From NCBI RefSeq assembly GCF_017875735.1, contig NZ_JAGGMZ010000001.1, positions 434,001 to 498,000 on the forward strand: a stretch of DNA of 64,000 bases, read 5' to 3'. The notes beneath the pieces were generated by a model, which was given only the letters and a program-made list of their open reading frames with translations, was not told where the DNA came from and did not search any database. The stretch comes from Arthrobacter sp. CAN_C5 (lineage in GTDB: Bacteria; Actinomycetota; Actinomycetes; Actinomycetales; Micrococcaceae). A program made the position numbers and the translations under genes. This document shows positions 1 through 8,070 of this stretch, one piece after another (positions within the stretch are counted from its first letter, which is position 1; each line of letters starts with the position of its first letter).

Positions 1-518
1 GCGTTGCAGCCACCCCGGTGGATGTCATCCTGAAACAGGCGAATGTTGCTCCGGCCACGCTGTACTCCCACTTTGGAAATAAGGAAGGGCTGATTGTCCA
101 GGCACTGCAACGCCGGTTAGGCCGGTGGGACGAGTCCTGGCAGTTGGCAATGAATGAGGCGTCGACGCCGCGGGAGCGCCTCATGGCGTTCTTGCCAGGG
201 CTACAGAGCTACCGGAAGAGTGTCACCCCGGCACGGTGGTGCCCATTTCTCGGCGTCGCCGCCGAATCCCCGCACCCCGGCGACGGGCTGCAGGAAGCAC
301 TGGCCAGTGACACGCACCTTCTTAGAACCCGCCTGCGCGAACTAGCAATCGCGGTGGTGGGGCCTGACTCAGCTGCCGACCTGGCCGAGCAGTTGCTCCT
401 TGTGCATACGGGGGTGCTGGGGATGATTCTCCGCGGGGTGGCAACCAAGGACGCTGTCGCGCTGGGAATGAAAACCTCGCAGCAGGCAATCGACGCTGCC
501 CTGAATCAGCCGGAGTGA
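1..518 (+). CDS. TetR/AcrR family transcriptional regulator, 5' truncated by window edge
   Basis: This is the C-terminal part of a TetR-type repressor. The reading frame is open to the first base of the window, so the true start lies upstream. The visible N-terminal residues include the second half of the helix-turn-helix, with the typical recognition-helix sequence VAPATLYSHFGNKEGL. The remaining roughly 140 residues form the variable ligand-binding and dimerisation half, which does not reveal an inducer. The GTG at position 18 lies inside the DNA-binding domain and is not the real start. The gene converges on the hypothetical gene at 684-968, with a hairpin between them. The family call is secure; the target genes are unknown and are probably to the left of the window. 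Confidence 0.85.
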   Translation, partial: VAATPVDVILKQANVAPATLYSHFGNKEGLIVQALQRRLGRWDESWQLAMNEASTPRERLMAFLPGLQSYRKSVTPARWCPFLGVAAESPHPGDGLQEALASDTHLLRTRLRELAIAVVGPDSAADLAEQLLLVHTGVLGMILRGVATKDAVALGMKTSQQAIDAALNQPE

Positions 519-563
519 CATTTGGCCCGACGCCGGAAGGTAGGTTCCTGCTTCCCGGGGCGC

Positions 564-595
564 GGGTGGGAACGGGAAATTTTCTGCTCCCACCC
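564..595. terminator. Hairpin between convergent genes, possible terminator
   Basis: GGGTGGGA (564-571) pairs with TCCCACCC (588-595) around a 16-nt loop. It sits between the 3' ends of the TetR gene and the minus-strand hypothetical gene. There is no good U-tract on either side, so termination is inferred mainly from position. Confidence 0.4.
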
Positions 596-683
596 TGAGA
601 ATGCAGTCAGGGCCAGCGAGGCCGCGGGCACTGGATGGCTGAGCCGCTGACTGTCCAACCGGCTGGCCTGGTGACGCTGCTGG

Positions 684-968
684 CTATCCTGCCGACGGAG
701 GCCTGTCGCCGGGTGCCGGCTTGTGATCGGGAAAGTCTTCCTCGCCAATCCCGCCCGGTTCATAGAACGCCTCAACGAACCCCCGCGCCTCGGCCATCAA
801 CTCTTCCCTCGACATCGGGCTCGGTTGGCTCAATCCGACGTTGAAACCATACGTCCCCTGGTCCGGACCGTTGAGCCAGGCGAAGTGGTAGCTCAATCGT
901 CCCGGCGGCTGGTTTCTCTCGCTGATGCGGAACAGTTCACCACCGATCGACAGTTCGAGGTCATCCAT
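684..968 (-). CDS. Small conserved hypothetical protein (94 aa)
   Basis: The product is a small acidic soluble protein beginning MDDLELSIGGELFRISE. I do not recognise a named domain. It has a central stretch with aromatic and glycine residues (YHFAWLNGPDQGTYGF) and a C-terminal acidic, proline-rich tail. The open frame extends further upstream, but that part overlaps the neighbouring TPM-domain gene and has shadow-like Arg/Ser/Thr/Pro composition, so the ATG at 968 is preferred. The start lies just after the 3' end of the TPM-domain gene on the same strand, so the two may be co-transcribed. No signal peptide or membrane segment is seen. Confidence 0.6.
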   Translation of the reverse strand: MDDLELSIGGELFRISERNQPPGRLSYHFAWLNGPDQGTYGFNVGLSQPSPMSREELMAEARGFVEAFYEPGGIGEEDFPDHKPAPGDRPPSAG

Positions 969-990
969 GCACCGAGTGTAATGAGAACTG

Positions 991-1869
991 TCAGTACCTG
1001 CCGGATGCGCCTCCGCCGGTAAACCCGCCACCCCCGCCGAATGACGAGCCGGACTGCGTGCTGGTGCTGGACCCCGAATACAGCGCGGGGTTGGCGATAT
1101 AGAGGGGAAGCCAGGTCGGCGGGTAGTTAACGGCGTCATCGCCGCGCTTGCTGTAGCGGTACTTGCGGTAGGCCTTGCGTTGTTCCTCGGTGAGGCGGAA
1201 GGTTGGATCCTTCTCTTCCGCCTCCCGGATCTCGTCGTCGGCAACCCGACGACGACGGCGGGAGTCGACGGAAAAGAAGTAGATAATCAGGCCGACCACT
1301 GCAGATGCGACACCCACGACCCATGCGAGGACGGCCCAGTTGAACGGTTCCTGGACCGGTTCCTGCCCGTCTGCGTACAGGTAGATCTGCTCCACCGCCT
1401 CGGTGAGGCCTTCGGCATATTGTTCATCGGCGAACGCCGGTTCAAGAACGTCCTCGATCACTGCGGCCGCTTCGTCATCAGAAAACTGTTCGCGGACGCC
1501 GTCGGCGGTTTCGATCCGAAGTTCCCGTTCGGCGGTGTCGGCAACCACGAGCACACCGTTGTCTGCCCCCGCATCGCCCACTTCCCATTCGGTGGCGACG
1601 CTGCGGGAGTAGTCCTCGATGGACCCGCCGGCATTCTCGACGGTGAGCACGGCGACGCGGGCGCCGCTGGTGCTGCTGTTTCGTTCCTCGATCAGAGCAT
1701 TGAGGCTTTCTTCCTCCGCCGTCGTCAGGACATCGGCAACGTCAAGCACGGTGCCCCCGGCGGGGCGCTCCGGGACCGTCGACGGTTCGCTGCTGCCGCA
1801 TCCGGTGAGTACGAGGAGCAGCATCGACAGGGTGGCTGCGGCTCCTCCGGCACTTCTGCTGATCGTCAC
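991..1869 (-). CDS. TPM-domain (YgcG-like) membrane-anchored lipoprotein
   Basis: The 292-residue product starts with a signal sequence ending in the lipobox LTGC, so it is probably a lipoprotein on the outer face of the membrane. Residues of about 40-165 match the TPM domain (YgcG/Psb32 family), beginning VLDVADVLTTAEEESLNALI and including VLTVENAGGSIEDYSRSVA. A single transmembrane helix follows (WAVLAWVVGVASAVVGLIIY), then a basic stretch, then a low-complexity glycine/serine tail with several GGG runs ending ASGRY. That arrangement is typical of YgcG-type proteins, for which roles in photosystem repair (plants) or membrane stress (bacteria) have been proposed. The biochemical function here is unknown. 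No partner gene such as LemA is adjacent. Confidence 0.8.
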   Translation of the reverse strand: MTISRSAGGAAATLSMLLLVLTGCGSSEPSTVPERPAGGTVLDVADVLTTAEEESLNALIEERNSSTSGARVAVLTVENAGGSIEDYSRSVATEWEVGDAGADNGVLVVADTAERELRIETADGVREQFSDDEAAAVIEDVLEPAFADEQYAEGLTEAVEQIYLYADGQEPVQEPFNWAVLAWVVGVASAVVGLIIYFFSVDSRRRRRVADDEIREAEEKDPTFRLTEEQRKAYRKYRYSKRGDDAVNYPPTWLPLYIANPALYSGSSTSTQSGSSFGGGGGFTGGGASGRY

Positions 1870-2163
1870 GATGTCCCCTTTTGGCCGTCCAGTATTTCTT
1901 TCGTGAGTCTAGCGATCGCCGTGACACGCTCCGGCCAGAACGTGCGGGGCGGTGTCTGGTGGCCTACGCCGTCGGGCATCAGGCGCGGGGCGTCCAGCGC
2001 GGCTGCCGGGCTCTCGTTCAGTCATGGGGCCAGCATAGGGAACCCACCGATTGCTGCACAGGGTGGGTAGCTTCGCTCCTTTACCGCCGGGTCGCGCAGC
2101 AGTATCCTATCGGGCACAAGCCGCCCGACCACGGACGAGGTGCCCAAGCATGGAGTCTTTCAG

Positions 2164-2568
2164 ATGAGATACACCCTCGAAGTGGTGCCCGTGCCGGTAA
2201 GCGACGTCGAGCGCGCCAAGGCTTTCTACGCTGACCAGGTCGGTTTCATCCTCGACTTCGATATCGACGGCTCCGTCGTGCAACTGACGCCGCCCGGGTC
2301 GGGGTGTTCAATTCAGATCGGGCGGGGTCTCACTCGCATGGCCCCAGGATCGCTTGAGGGCCTCCAGCTGGTTGTGACGGACCTGGATGCAGCGCATCAG
2401 GAGCTCACCGGACGCGGGGTTGAGCTGTCCGAGATCGAGGTCTACGCGCGGGATGGTTTACGTCCGCGGCTCCCCAAGGATGACCTCAACAACGTTGGCT
2501 TTTGCACCTTTGCTGACCCGGACGGCAACCGCTGGACCATCCAGCAGATCAGTGAGCGTGAGCTCTGA
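2164..2568 (+). CDS. VOC (glyoxalase/bleomycin resistance) superfamily protein
   Basis: The 134-residue product has the vicinal-oxygen-chelate fold signature: an N-terminal beta strand (MRYTLEVVPVPVSDVERAKAFYADQVGF), a paired second module, and the closing sequence FADPDGNRWTIQQIS. Members are metal-dependent lyases, isomerases or dioxygenases, or binding-only resistance proteins; the substrate cannot be read from the sequence. A GTG start at 2140 would add eight residues. The ATG at 2164 is preferred because GGAG lies eight bases upstream of it and the family's first strand begins right there. It is a single gene, converging on the TfoX-like gene with only 16 bases between stops. Confidence 0.85.
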   Translation: MRYTLEVVPVPVSDVERAKAFYADQVGFILDFDIDGSVVQLTPPGSGCSIQIGRGLTRMAPGSLEGLQLVVTDLDAAHQELTGRGVELSEIEVYARDGLRPRLPKDDLNNVGFCTFADPDGNRWTIQQISEREL

Positions 2569-2584
2569 GTGATTCAGGACGCGA

Positions 2585-2983
2585 TTATTGCTGGTTGAGG
2601 TTACCGGCTTCAGCTCCGACAGGTTTCCCCGCGGTGGATTTCCCTCCGATAGGTTCCCCGGAGCTGATGCCGAGGTTCACCCAGTACGCGAGCTCTGCGT
2701 CGTCGTCGAGCTGGTGGCGTGGCACGGTCAGCCAGCCGCGCCCCATCGGTTTCTCCTGGCCCATCAGTGCGGGAACCGCGCCCCGTCGGAGGAGATCGTC
2801 GTAGTGCGCAGGGTTGGTTCGCACCAGCAGGTCACCGGCACGATCGGCGGCGACCGCCATGCGGTCATTCACCATGAAGGAGATGCCGCCGAACATTCGG
2901 ATCTCCCGCGCGTCCGGATAGGAGGCGAGGAGGTCCCGAAGCCGTTCGGATAGATAGTCTCGCGATGAAGAAGTGTTGACCAC
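2585..2983 (-). CDS. TfoX N-terminal domain protein
   Basis: The 132-residue protein matches the TfoX/Sxy N-terminal domain: DYLSERLRDLLASYP, then the hallmark EIRMFGGISFMVNDRMAVAA, then a C-terminal WLTVPRHQLDDDAELAYWV. Despite the name, stand-alone proteins of this family in actinobacteria have no demonstrated link to competence. The GTG at 2983 is chosen because a GAGGGGG ribosome site precedes it by five bases and the domain starts a few residues later; upstream extension of the frame looks non-coding. It is on the same strand as the DUF4188 gene, 55 bases behind it, and may share its transcript. Confidence 0.8.
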   Translation of the reverse strand: MVNTSSSRDYLSERLRDLLASYPDAREIRMFGGISFMVNDRMAVAADRAGDLLVRTNPAHYDDLLRRGAVPALMGQEKPMGRGWLTVPRHQLDDDAELAYWVNLGISSGEPIGGKSTAGKPVGAEAGNLNQQ

Positions 2984-3038
2984 GGCAACCCCCTCGGTTA
3001 CGGATGCCCTTTGAATATGAGACGAGAGGGAGATTCTG

Positions 3039-3536
3039 TCAAGGGACCTTCGGTCCCGGTGCCCGGCCCATTCGCTGCTTCGCCGTATTGTTGCGTGCCC
3101 CGATGGGAGCGTGCGCCGTCGCCTTCGCGAGACCGAACAGCGGCATTCCGTTGTAGACGGTCTCGATTCCAGTGGCCGGGACCTGATACGTTTCGTGCCA
3201 GATGCCGACATCGCCGGTGCCCGAGAGTTCTTTCATGAACCGTCGCCAGGGTGCCAGATGGGGCGATTCCTTGTCCGCCGCGAACCTCCGCAGATGCTCC
3301 GGGCTCTCCCAGTAGCTGAGCAGCATGGTGGTGCGGCCGAACCACTGCTCGTAGCCAAGCATGCCCGCGTCAGGATCAGTAGCAAGATGCTGCAGCATGC
3401 GCGGCATGGCGGCAGCGACCCTGCTGACTTTCGCGATCTTCCACCACCGATTGGGGCGCATCCCGATCAGGAATACTGTGATGGTGTCCCTCCCCAGATC
3501 CGCAGTGTGGCGGCCCGCAAATATTTGCTGTGCCAT
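3039..3536 (-). CDS. DUF4188 family protein (monooxygenase-like)
   Basis: The 165-residue product resembles the DUF4188 family, a ferredoxin-like alpha/beta-barrel group with an aromatic-rich core. Recognisable parts are ITVFLIGMRPNRWWKI near the N terminus, a central SYWESPEHLRRFAADKESPH, and the late segment GIWHETYQV. The fold resembles antibiotic-biosynthesis monooxygenases, but the reaction is not known. ATG 3536 is preceded by GAGGGAG and is the family's usual start. The gene is transcribed away from a TetR gene, and a perfect inverted repeat lies in the shared intergenic region. It is therefore probably the repressor's target, perhaps induced by a small hydrophobic compound. Confidence 0.75.
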   Translation of the reverse strand: MAQQIFAGRHTADLGRDTITVFLIGMRPNRWWKIAKVSRVAAAMPRMLQHLATDPDAGMLGYEQWFGRTTMLLSYWESPEHLRRFAADKESPHLAPWRRFMKELSGTGDVGIWHETYQVPATGIETVYNGMPLFGLAKATAHAPIGARNNTAKQRMGRAPGPKVP

Positions 3537-3560
3537 CGGAACTCCCTCGGTCTGCCGGAC

Positions 3561-3581
3561 TTCTGTAACGCTGTTACAGAA
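3561..3581. promoter_or_regulatory. Probable TetR operator between DUF4188 gene and its repressor
   Basis: TTCTGTAAC (3561-3569) and GTTACAGAA (3573-3581) form a perfect 9-bp inverted repeat with a three-base centre. It lies in the 69-base divergent spacer, 25 bases from each start codon. Size, symmetry and place fit a TetR-family operator acting on both genes. Confidence 0.75.
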
Positions 3582-3605
3582 CAATGTTATGGAACACTGG
3601 TTCTT

Positions 3606-4181
3606 ATGGCAAGACCCGTAGTACATAACGATTCCCTGCGGCAGGATCTATTGGCCGTCGCCGCCGACCTGATTGACCGTGACGGGCCCGCGCGGGTGAC
3701 GCTCCGCGATGTTGCGTCGGCAGCCGGGACGTCCACCTCTGCGGTCTATTCGCTGTTCGGTGGGAAATCCCAGCTGCTGACGGCCGTCGTGGACGATGGG
3801 TTCCGCTCTTTCCATGACTCGCAGCTCGCCGCCGCCGACGGCGGGTTGGATACTTTGGGGGTCGCCTACCGGACCTGGGCGCTGGAGCATCGGGCCCTGT
3901 ACCGCCTGATGTTCGGCGGGGCCTTGGCAGCGTATGCCGATTGCCAGCCCAGCCCTGACGCCGCGAGCAATGCGATGCAGCCCCTGATGGACGCGGTTGC
4001 CTCGGCGCAGTCAGCGGGTGTGTTGGTGCAGGCACCGGTTGAGTTGGTAGCCGTTGCGATCTGGGGACAGGTGCACGGGATAGTCAGTCTGGAGCTGGCA
4101 CAGATGGGACGTCCCGACGCCGATTGGGCTGCGGTCTACCGTGCGGCGCTCGACGCCGTTGCCCGTGGGTGGGCCGCCTGA
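3606..4181 (+). CDS. TetR/AcrR family regulator with WHG-type C-terminal domain
   Basis: The 191-residue product has a classic TetR DNA-binding domain (residues about 8-55: LLAVAADLIDRDGPARVTLR, then SAAGTSTSAVYSLFGGKSQL). The C-terminal half has the hydrophobic pattern of the WHG/TetR_C_33 domain, including EHRALYRLMFGG and VELVAVAIWGQVHGIVSLELA. Such proteins are usually ligand-released repressors of a neighbouring gene. ATG 3606 fits the domain start; the longer upstream reading frame lies antisense to the DUF4188 gene and is not real. The inverted repeat at 3561-3581 is the expected binding site, implying autoregulation plus control of the divergent DUF4188 gene. The inducer is unknown. 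Confidence 0.9.
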   Translation: MARPVVHNDSLRQDLLAVAADLIDRDGPARVTLRDVASAAGTSTSAVYSLFGGKSQLLTAVVDDGFRSFHDSQLAAADGGLDTLGVAYRTWALEHRALYRLMFGGALAAYADCQPSPDAASNAMQPLMDAVASAQSAGVLVQAPVELVAVAIWGQVHGIVSLELAQMGRPDADWAAVYRAALDAVARGWAA

Positions 4182-4545
4182 GCCTGGTGACTGGTGACTG
4201 GTGACTGTGCAGGCCTGCCAACGGAACTTGCGCAGATGGGCTCATCGGGTGCGGCAGCGTCGGGGCTGCTACGCCTGATTTCCGTTTATCCAACCGAGGT
4301 GTGGTCCAGCATGCGCGAGCAGGTCTTGCGCCGGATCAGGCGGCGATTTGCCGTGAAGACCTTTAGGGGATCCACCGTTTTGTGATTTCTGGACTCGCTG
4401 AGTTTTTCGGCCTACCGAGCGGTTAGGAGCATCGGACCGGATCTTTCCAGGCCCTTTATCGACCCCTGAAAAATGTTCAAAATTCTTTTGCCCAGGCCCC
4501 CTTTTGGGGCCTTATTTTGGGGGTGGCGGATGATCGAATGGAGGT
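4182..4545. other. Gene-free spacer with a 7-bp triplet repeat and a terminator-like hairpin
   Basis: No convincing gene is present. Directly after the TetR stop codon there are three exact tandem copies of CTGGTGA (4184-4204). The middle is plain sequence. Near the right end a hairpin with a following T-rich run precedes the HNH gene and is listed separately. AT content rises just before the HNH gene (about 4460-4520), which may mark its promoter. Confidence 0.6.
4494..4518 (+). terminator. Intrinsic terminator-like hairpin upstream of the HNH gene
   Basis: AGGCCCC (4494-4500) and GGGGCCT (4506-4512) form a 7-bp stem around CTTTT, followed by TATTTT. This is the shape of a Rho-independent terminator on the plus strand. 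It may end transcripts from the TetR gene. If the HNH promoter lies upstream of it, it could act as an attenuator. Confidence 0.5.
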
Positions 4546-6462
4546 ATGGAAAGCAGCAAAGCTTCTTCTATCAGGACGGGATTTCCCTCTGATTCCGGCG
4601 CTGATCCCGCATCTGATAGCGGGACCGCGGAAGCTGCTGCGGGAGCTTCTTCTGGCTACGGTCCGGCTGGGCCGTTGGGTGAGGGTGCGGTGTGGTCGTT
4701 CCCGGCACCGGCACCGGGACAGGCCCCGGCGCCCGCGCCCGCCCCGTCCGTGATGACCGACCCGACGACACCCTCTGACCCGACAACACCCTCTGACCCG
4801 GTCACGCCAACCGTCTCACCAATCGCAACCGACCCGGTAGACCCGTCCTATGTTGGTGACCCATCTGGGGCAGCCTCCTCCCCGGCGGGGATTGATTCGC
4901 TGGACTTAGCGGACGCACCGTTGTCTGATCCCGCTACTGCCAACGAGGAGGCTGTTCCTGGTGGTGAGTCGGCTTCTGGTGGTGGGGCGGTGTTGACGGG
5001 GTGGGTGTCTTTGGCGGCGTTGGTGGACTCTGATGCGTCCCAGACCCTTGAGGTGCTGCAGGCCCTGGATGGGTTGCGGTCGTGGGTTGATGCGCAGGAA
5101 GCCAAAGCGGTCACCCACCTGTGGGATCTGACCCGGGCAGAATACCCGTGGGTGGAAGAGAGAGCGCAGGATCTGGGCCGGACAATCACCGCAACCGAGA
5201 TCGGTGCGGCGCTGCGCTTGCCGGACCGGACCGCTGGTGCCCTGATCGAGACCAGCGAGTTCCTGGTCCGGGACTACCCGTCAACCCTGCGGGTGCTTGA
5301 AGATGGGAAGATCACCAGGCGTCACGCTGTCACCGTGGTCGGGGAGGCGATCAGCATCCCCGACACCGTGCCCGGGGTGTGCGCCGGGTTCGAGGCCCAG
5401 TTGATCGATCTGGCCTGCCAGTTGACGGTCGCGAAGTTCACCTACCAGGCCGTCCGGTTACGGGAGGCCCTGCACCCTGAATCGATCACGGTGAGGCGGC
5501 GGAAGGCCCTCCAGGACCGGCGGGTGTCAATTAATCCGGACTACGACGGGATGGCCTGGCTTCACGCCTTCCTACCCACCGAGCAGGTCGCCGGGATATT
5601 CCACCGCGTCGACACCGCGGCCCGGGCGTTACAAGCCCCCGACGAGGCACGCACGCTCAGCCAGTTACGCGCCGACGTCCTCATCGACGTCCTCACCAGC
5701 ACAGGCGCCACCGGGCACATGACCACCGCAGAACCCACCACCGCAGAACCCACCAGCGTAGATCCCGCCACGGAAGATCCCGCCACCGACGACCTTGCCG
5801 GCGGCGGGATGAGGGAATCGGGCCGCCCGGATAGGACTGACGGGGTCATCGAACCCGGAAGCCCCGTGAGTTCGGATGCACCGAATATGCCGGGTGGGAC
5901 GGATGGTACGGGTGGTACGGGTGGGTTGGCCGGCCGTGGTGACGCAGACGCTTACTGGGGTGTGCAGGCGAAAGTGTTCGTTACTGTCCCCGTAATGACC
6001 CTCCTCGGCGGGGACACCCCAGGCGAGTTGGAGGGCTATGGTCCGATTGACCCCGAGACGGCCCGGAAGCTCGCCGGTCACGCCCAGTCGTTCACGAGGA
6101 TCCTCACCCACCCGTTCACCGGTGCCAGACTCGGCGCCGACGCCACCACCTACCGGGTCCCCCAGGATCTCAAGGATGCGGTCCGGGTCAGAGACCGGAC
6201 CTGCCGACACCCGGGGTGTAACCGGTTGGCCGTGTTCTGCGAACTCGACCACACAAAACCCTGGTCGCAGGGCGGGAAAACCAGCTACGGCAACCTCGCA
6301 GCACTATGTAAACGCCACCACATGCTCAAATCCGAAGGCTACTGGCACTACCGACAACCCGAACCCGGACTGATCATCGCGACCTCACCCGCCGGTCACA
6401 GCTATGTCACCAGGCCAGACCCGCCACCAGCACCACCACCCAAGGTCCCACCACCCTTCTAG
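4546..6462 (+). CDS. DUF222 / HNH endonuclease domain protein (13E12 repeat type)
   Basis: The 638-residue protein has three parts. Residues 1-150 are low complexity, rich in Pro, Ala and Asp, with repeats such as PAPAPGQAPAPAPAPS and DPTTPSDPTTPSDP. Residues about 150-410 form the DUF222 region (VSLAALVDSDASQTLEVLQA to DVLIDVLTSTG). A second acidic repeat linker follows, then a C-terminal HNH nuclease (residues about 545-615) with CRHPGC, ELDHTKPWSQGG, GNLAALCKRHH as zinc and catalytic residues. This family occurs in many copies in Arthrobacter and mycobacteria; a mobile or parasitic role is suspected but unproven. GGAGG ends only one base before ATG 4546, too close for good initiation, so the true start may be slightly downstream. 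Confidence 0.85.
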   Translation: MESSKASSIRTGFPSDSGADPASDSGTAEAAAGASSGYGPAGPLGEGAVWSFPAPAPGQAPAPAPAPSVMTDPTTPSDPTTPSDPVTPTVSPIATDPVDPSYVGDPSGAASSPAGIDSLDLADAPLSDPATANEEAVPGGESASGGGAVLTGWVSLAALVDSDASQTLEVLQALDGLRSWVDAQEAKAVTHLWDLTRAEYPWVEERAQDLGRTITATEIGAALRLPDRTAGALIETSEFLVRDYPSTLRVLEDGKITRRHAVTVVGEAISIPDTVPGVCAGFEAQLIDLACQLTVAKFTYQAVRLREALHPESITVRRRKALQDRRVSINPDYDGMAWLHAFLPTEQVAGIFHRVDTAARALQAPDEARTLSQLRADVLIDVLTSTGATGHMTTAEPTTAEPTSVDPATEDPATDDLAGGGMRESGRPDRTDGVIEPGSPVSSDAPNMPGGTDGTGGTGGLAGRGDADAYWGVQAKVFVTVPVMTLLGGDTPGELEGYGPIDPETARKLAGHAQSFTRILTHPFTGARLGADATTYRVPQDLKDAVRVRDRTCRHPGCNRLAVFCELDHTKPWSQGGKTSYGNLAALCKRHHMLKSEGYWHYRQPEPGLIIATSPAGHSYVTRPDPPPAPPPKVPPPF

Positions 6463-6537
6463 GGAAGTGCCATCTTCAAGACCCGAGAGATCAGCCGGAT
6501 CTGTTCCCGAGATTCGGAGACCTACTGTCCTACTGTC

Positions 6538-6577
6538 CTGGGGTGCTGGGGTGCTGGGGTGCTGGGGTGCTGAGGTG
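6538..6577. repeat. Tandem repeat, five copies of an 8-bp unit
   Basis: CTGGGGTG occurs four times exactly and once as CTGAGGTG, with no spacers. Just before it, CCTACTGT is duplicated (6521-6536). It lies 75 bases downstream of the HNH gene stop in non-coding DNA between convergent genes. Confidence 0.9.
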
Positions 6578-6583
6578 CTGACA

Positions 6584-6637
6584 CTGAACAACCGATCGCC
6601 ACCGAACAACCGATCGTCCCTGAACAACCGATCGACC
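6584..6637. repeat. Tandem repeat, three copies of an 18-bp unit with conserved core
   Basis: Three 18-bp units at 6584-6601, 6602-6619 and 6620-6637 share the core GAACAACCGATCG and differ only in flanking bases. The core ends in the palindrome CGATCG. The unit does not match the 8-bp repeat beside it. No coding capacity fits. Confidence 0.9.
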
Positions 6638-6688
6638 CGGGAGCAAGGTAGACCTGTCAATTGAGCGCTCAGACTTGCCAGGCAGCTG

Positions 6689-7072
6689 TTAGAAGGTGAC
6701 CCCACAGCGCAGCACCACATTCGCGTACGGAGTTGCTTCGCCGGTTCGAATGATCAATCGGGCCGACGGGAGGAGCGACTTCAGGTCCTCGTGGCTGACA
6801 TAGTCGGGGTTCAGCCCCTCAGCGCGGACGATGCTTTCGACGGCTGACCCGGATGCCTCGGAGGCCAACAGCGACGATTCGATCTGCACATCAGTCAGTA
6901 CCGCCCGCAGCACCTCGGTAAAAGACGGGATGCCCTTCACCAGAGCGAGATCAACCACCGTAGGGGCATCAGGCAGCGGCATCCCCACGTCGGCAATCAC
7001 CACCAGATGCCCGTGACCCAGGGTGCCCAGAATTCCGTTCAGGGGTCCGTTGAGAATTCCGGTTTTCTTCAC
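6689..7072 (-). CDS. rbsD: D-ribose pyranase
   Basis: RbsD interconverts the pyranose and furanose forms of D-ribose so that ribokinase gets its substrate. The 127-residue product is close to the family length of about 130-140 and shows the N-terminal MKKTGILNGPLNGILGTLGH with catalytic-region His residues (GHGH), the ADVGMPLPDAPTVVDLALVKGIPSF segment in two parts, and the C-terminal IIRTGEATPYANVVLRCGV. The GTG start at 7072 overlaps the rbsK stop as GTGA, showing translational coupling. It is the last gene of the ribose operon. Confidence 0.95.
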   Translation of the reverse strand: MKKTGILNGPLNGILGTLGHGHLVVIADVGMPLPDAPTVVDLALVKGIPSFTEVLRAVLTDVQIESSLLASEASGSAVESIVRAEGLNPDYVSHEDLKSLLPSARLIIRTGEATPYANVVLRCGVTF

Positions 7073-8070
7073 GCGGCGGGGTCCTGTCCAGTAAATGATC
7101 GTGCACCAGTGAGTGAATCTGCGGTAGTTTCCGGCGCTGCGGGCAGCGGATCATCAAGCGACGGGTAGGACGGCTGCGCACCTTCGGTCCCGACGGCGTA
7201 CGCTCCGACCAACACGGCAACCCGGACGGCGTCGGGCAGCGAATCTCCGGCGCTCAACCGGGCGGCCAGGGCTCCAGTGAAAGCATCACCAGCCCCGGTG
7301 GTGTCCACGACGGGCACCTTCGGCGCAGGGATTTCCAGCAGATCGGTGGCCGAGGCCAGAAGCGCGCCGCTCCCGCCGAGAGTCATGACGACAGAGGCGA
7401 AGCCGCAGTCCACCAGCGCCCGCGCCGTCGCGGCATGGTCGGAGGCGACAGACGGCTCAGATGCACCAGATGCTGAACCGGTGAGCTGCTCCAGCACCAG
7501 CGCGCCTTCGTGCTCGTTGACCACCAGGGGATCTGCCTGCAGCAGCGTCGAACGGTCCAACGTGATCACCGGCGCCAGGTTGATGATTACCCGGCCGCGG
7601 GCCACCCCGACCGCCGCCGTTACCGACGCTGCAGGGATTTCACCCTGCAGCACCAGCACAGCGGCGTCGGCGATGACCTGCGACGAGGCGGCGACCAGCT
7701 CGGGGGTCACCTCGGCATTCGCACCGGGGATCACCACGATGGTGTTCTCGCCGTCGTCGTCGACCTCCACAATGGCGACACCGGTGCTAATCCCGGCGAC
7801 GCGCTGCACAGCCCCGGTATCCACCCCGGCGTCGTGCAGCCCGGACAGCGCAATCTCGGTGTAGGTGTCCTGACCGACTGCGCCGATCATGACGGTGCGG
7901 GCGCCAAGCTTCGCCGCAGCAACGGCCTGGTTGGCACCCTTGCCGCCGGGCATCACTGTCATGGTCCGCCCCAGCAGGGTTTCGCCCGGCTGGGGGTGGC
8001 GTTCCAGGGTGACTACGAGGTCGGCGTTGATGGACCCTACGACGACGACGCCCGACGGCTCAGTGCTCAT
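7069..8070 (-). CDS. rbsK: Ribokinase
   Basis: Ribokinase phosphorylates ribose with ATP to ribose-5-phosphate in the cytoplasm. The 333-residue protein carries both PfkB signatures: the N-terminal GGKGANQAVAAAKLG after the substrate site GSINADL, and the C-terminal DTTGAGDAFTGALAARL, where the Asp of GAGD is the catalytic base. VNEHEGALVLE in the middle is also typical. Length is slightly above usual because of a C-terminal tail of about 25 residues rich in Pro and Ala. ATG 8070 overlaps the rbsB stop as ATGA, and the 3' end overlaps rbsD. Confidence 0.95.
   Translation of the reverse strand: MSTEPSGVVVVGSINADLVVTLERHPQPGETLLGRTMTVMPGGKGANQAVAAAKLGARTVMIGAVGQDTYTEIALSGLHDAGVDTGAVQRVAGISTGVAIVEVDDDGENTIVVIPGANAEVTPELVAASSQVIADAAVLVLQGEIPAASVTAAVGVARGRVIINLAPVITLDRSTLLQADPLVVNEHEGALVLEQLTGSASGASEPSVASDHAATARALVDCGFASVVMTLGGSGALLASATDLLEIPAPKVPVVDTTGAGDAFTGALAARLSAGDSLPDAVRVAVLVGAYAVGTEGAQPSYPSLDDPLPAAPETTADSLTGARSFTGQDPAA

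Noticed and set aside
6538..6637. CRISPR array
   Set aside because: The units are 8 and 18 bp with no variable spacers and no cas genes nearby; they are simple tandem repeats.
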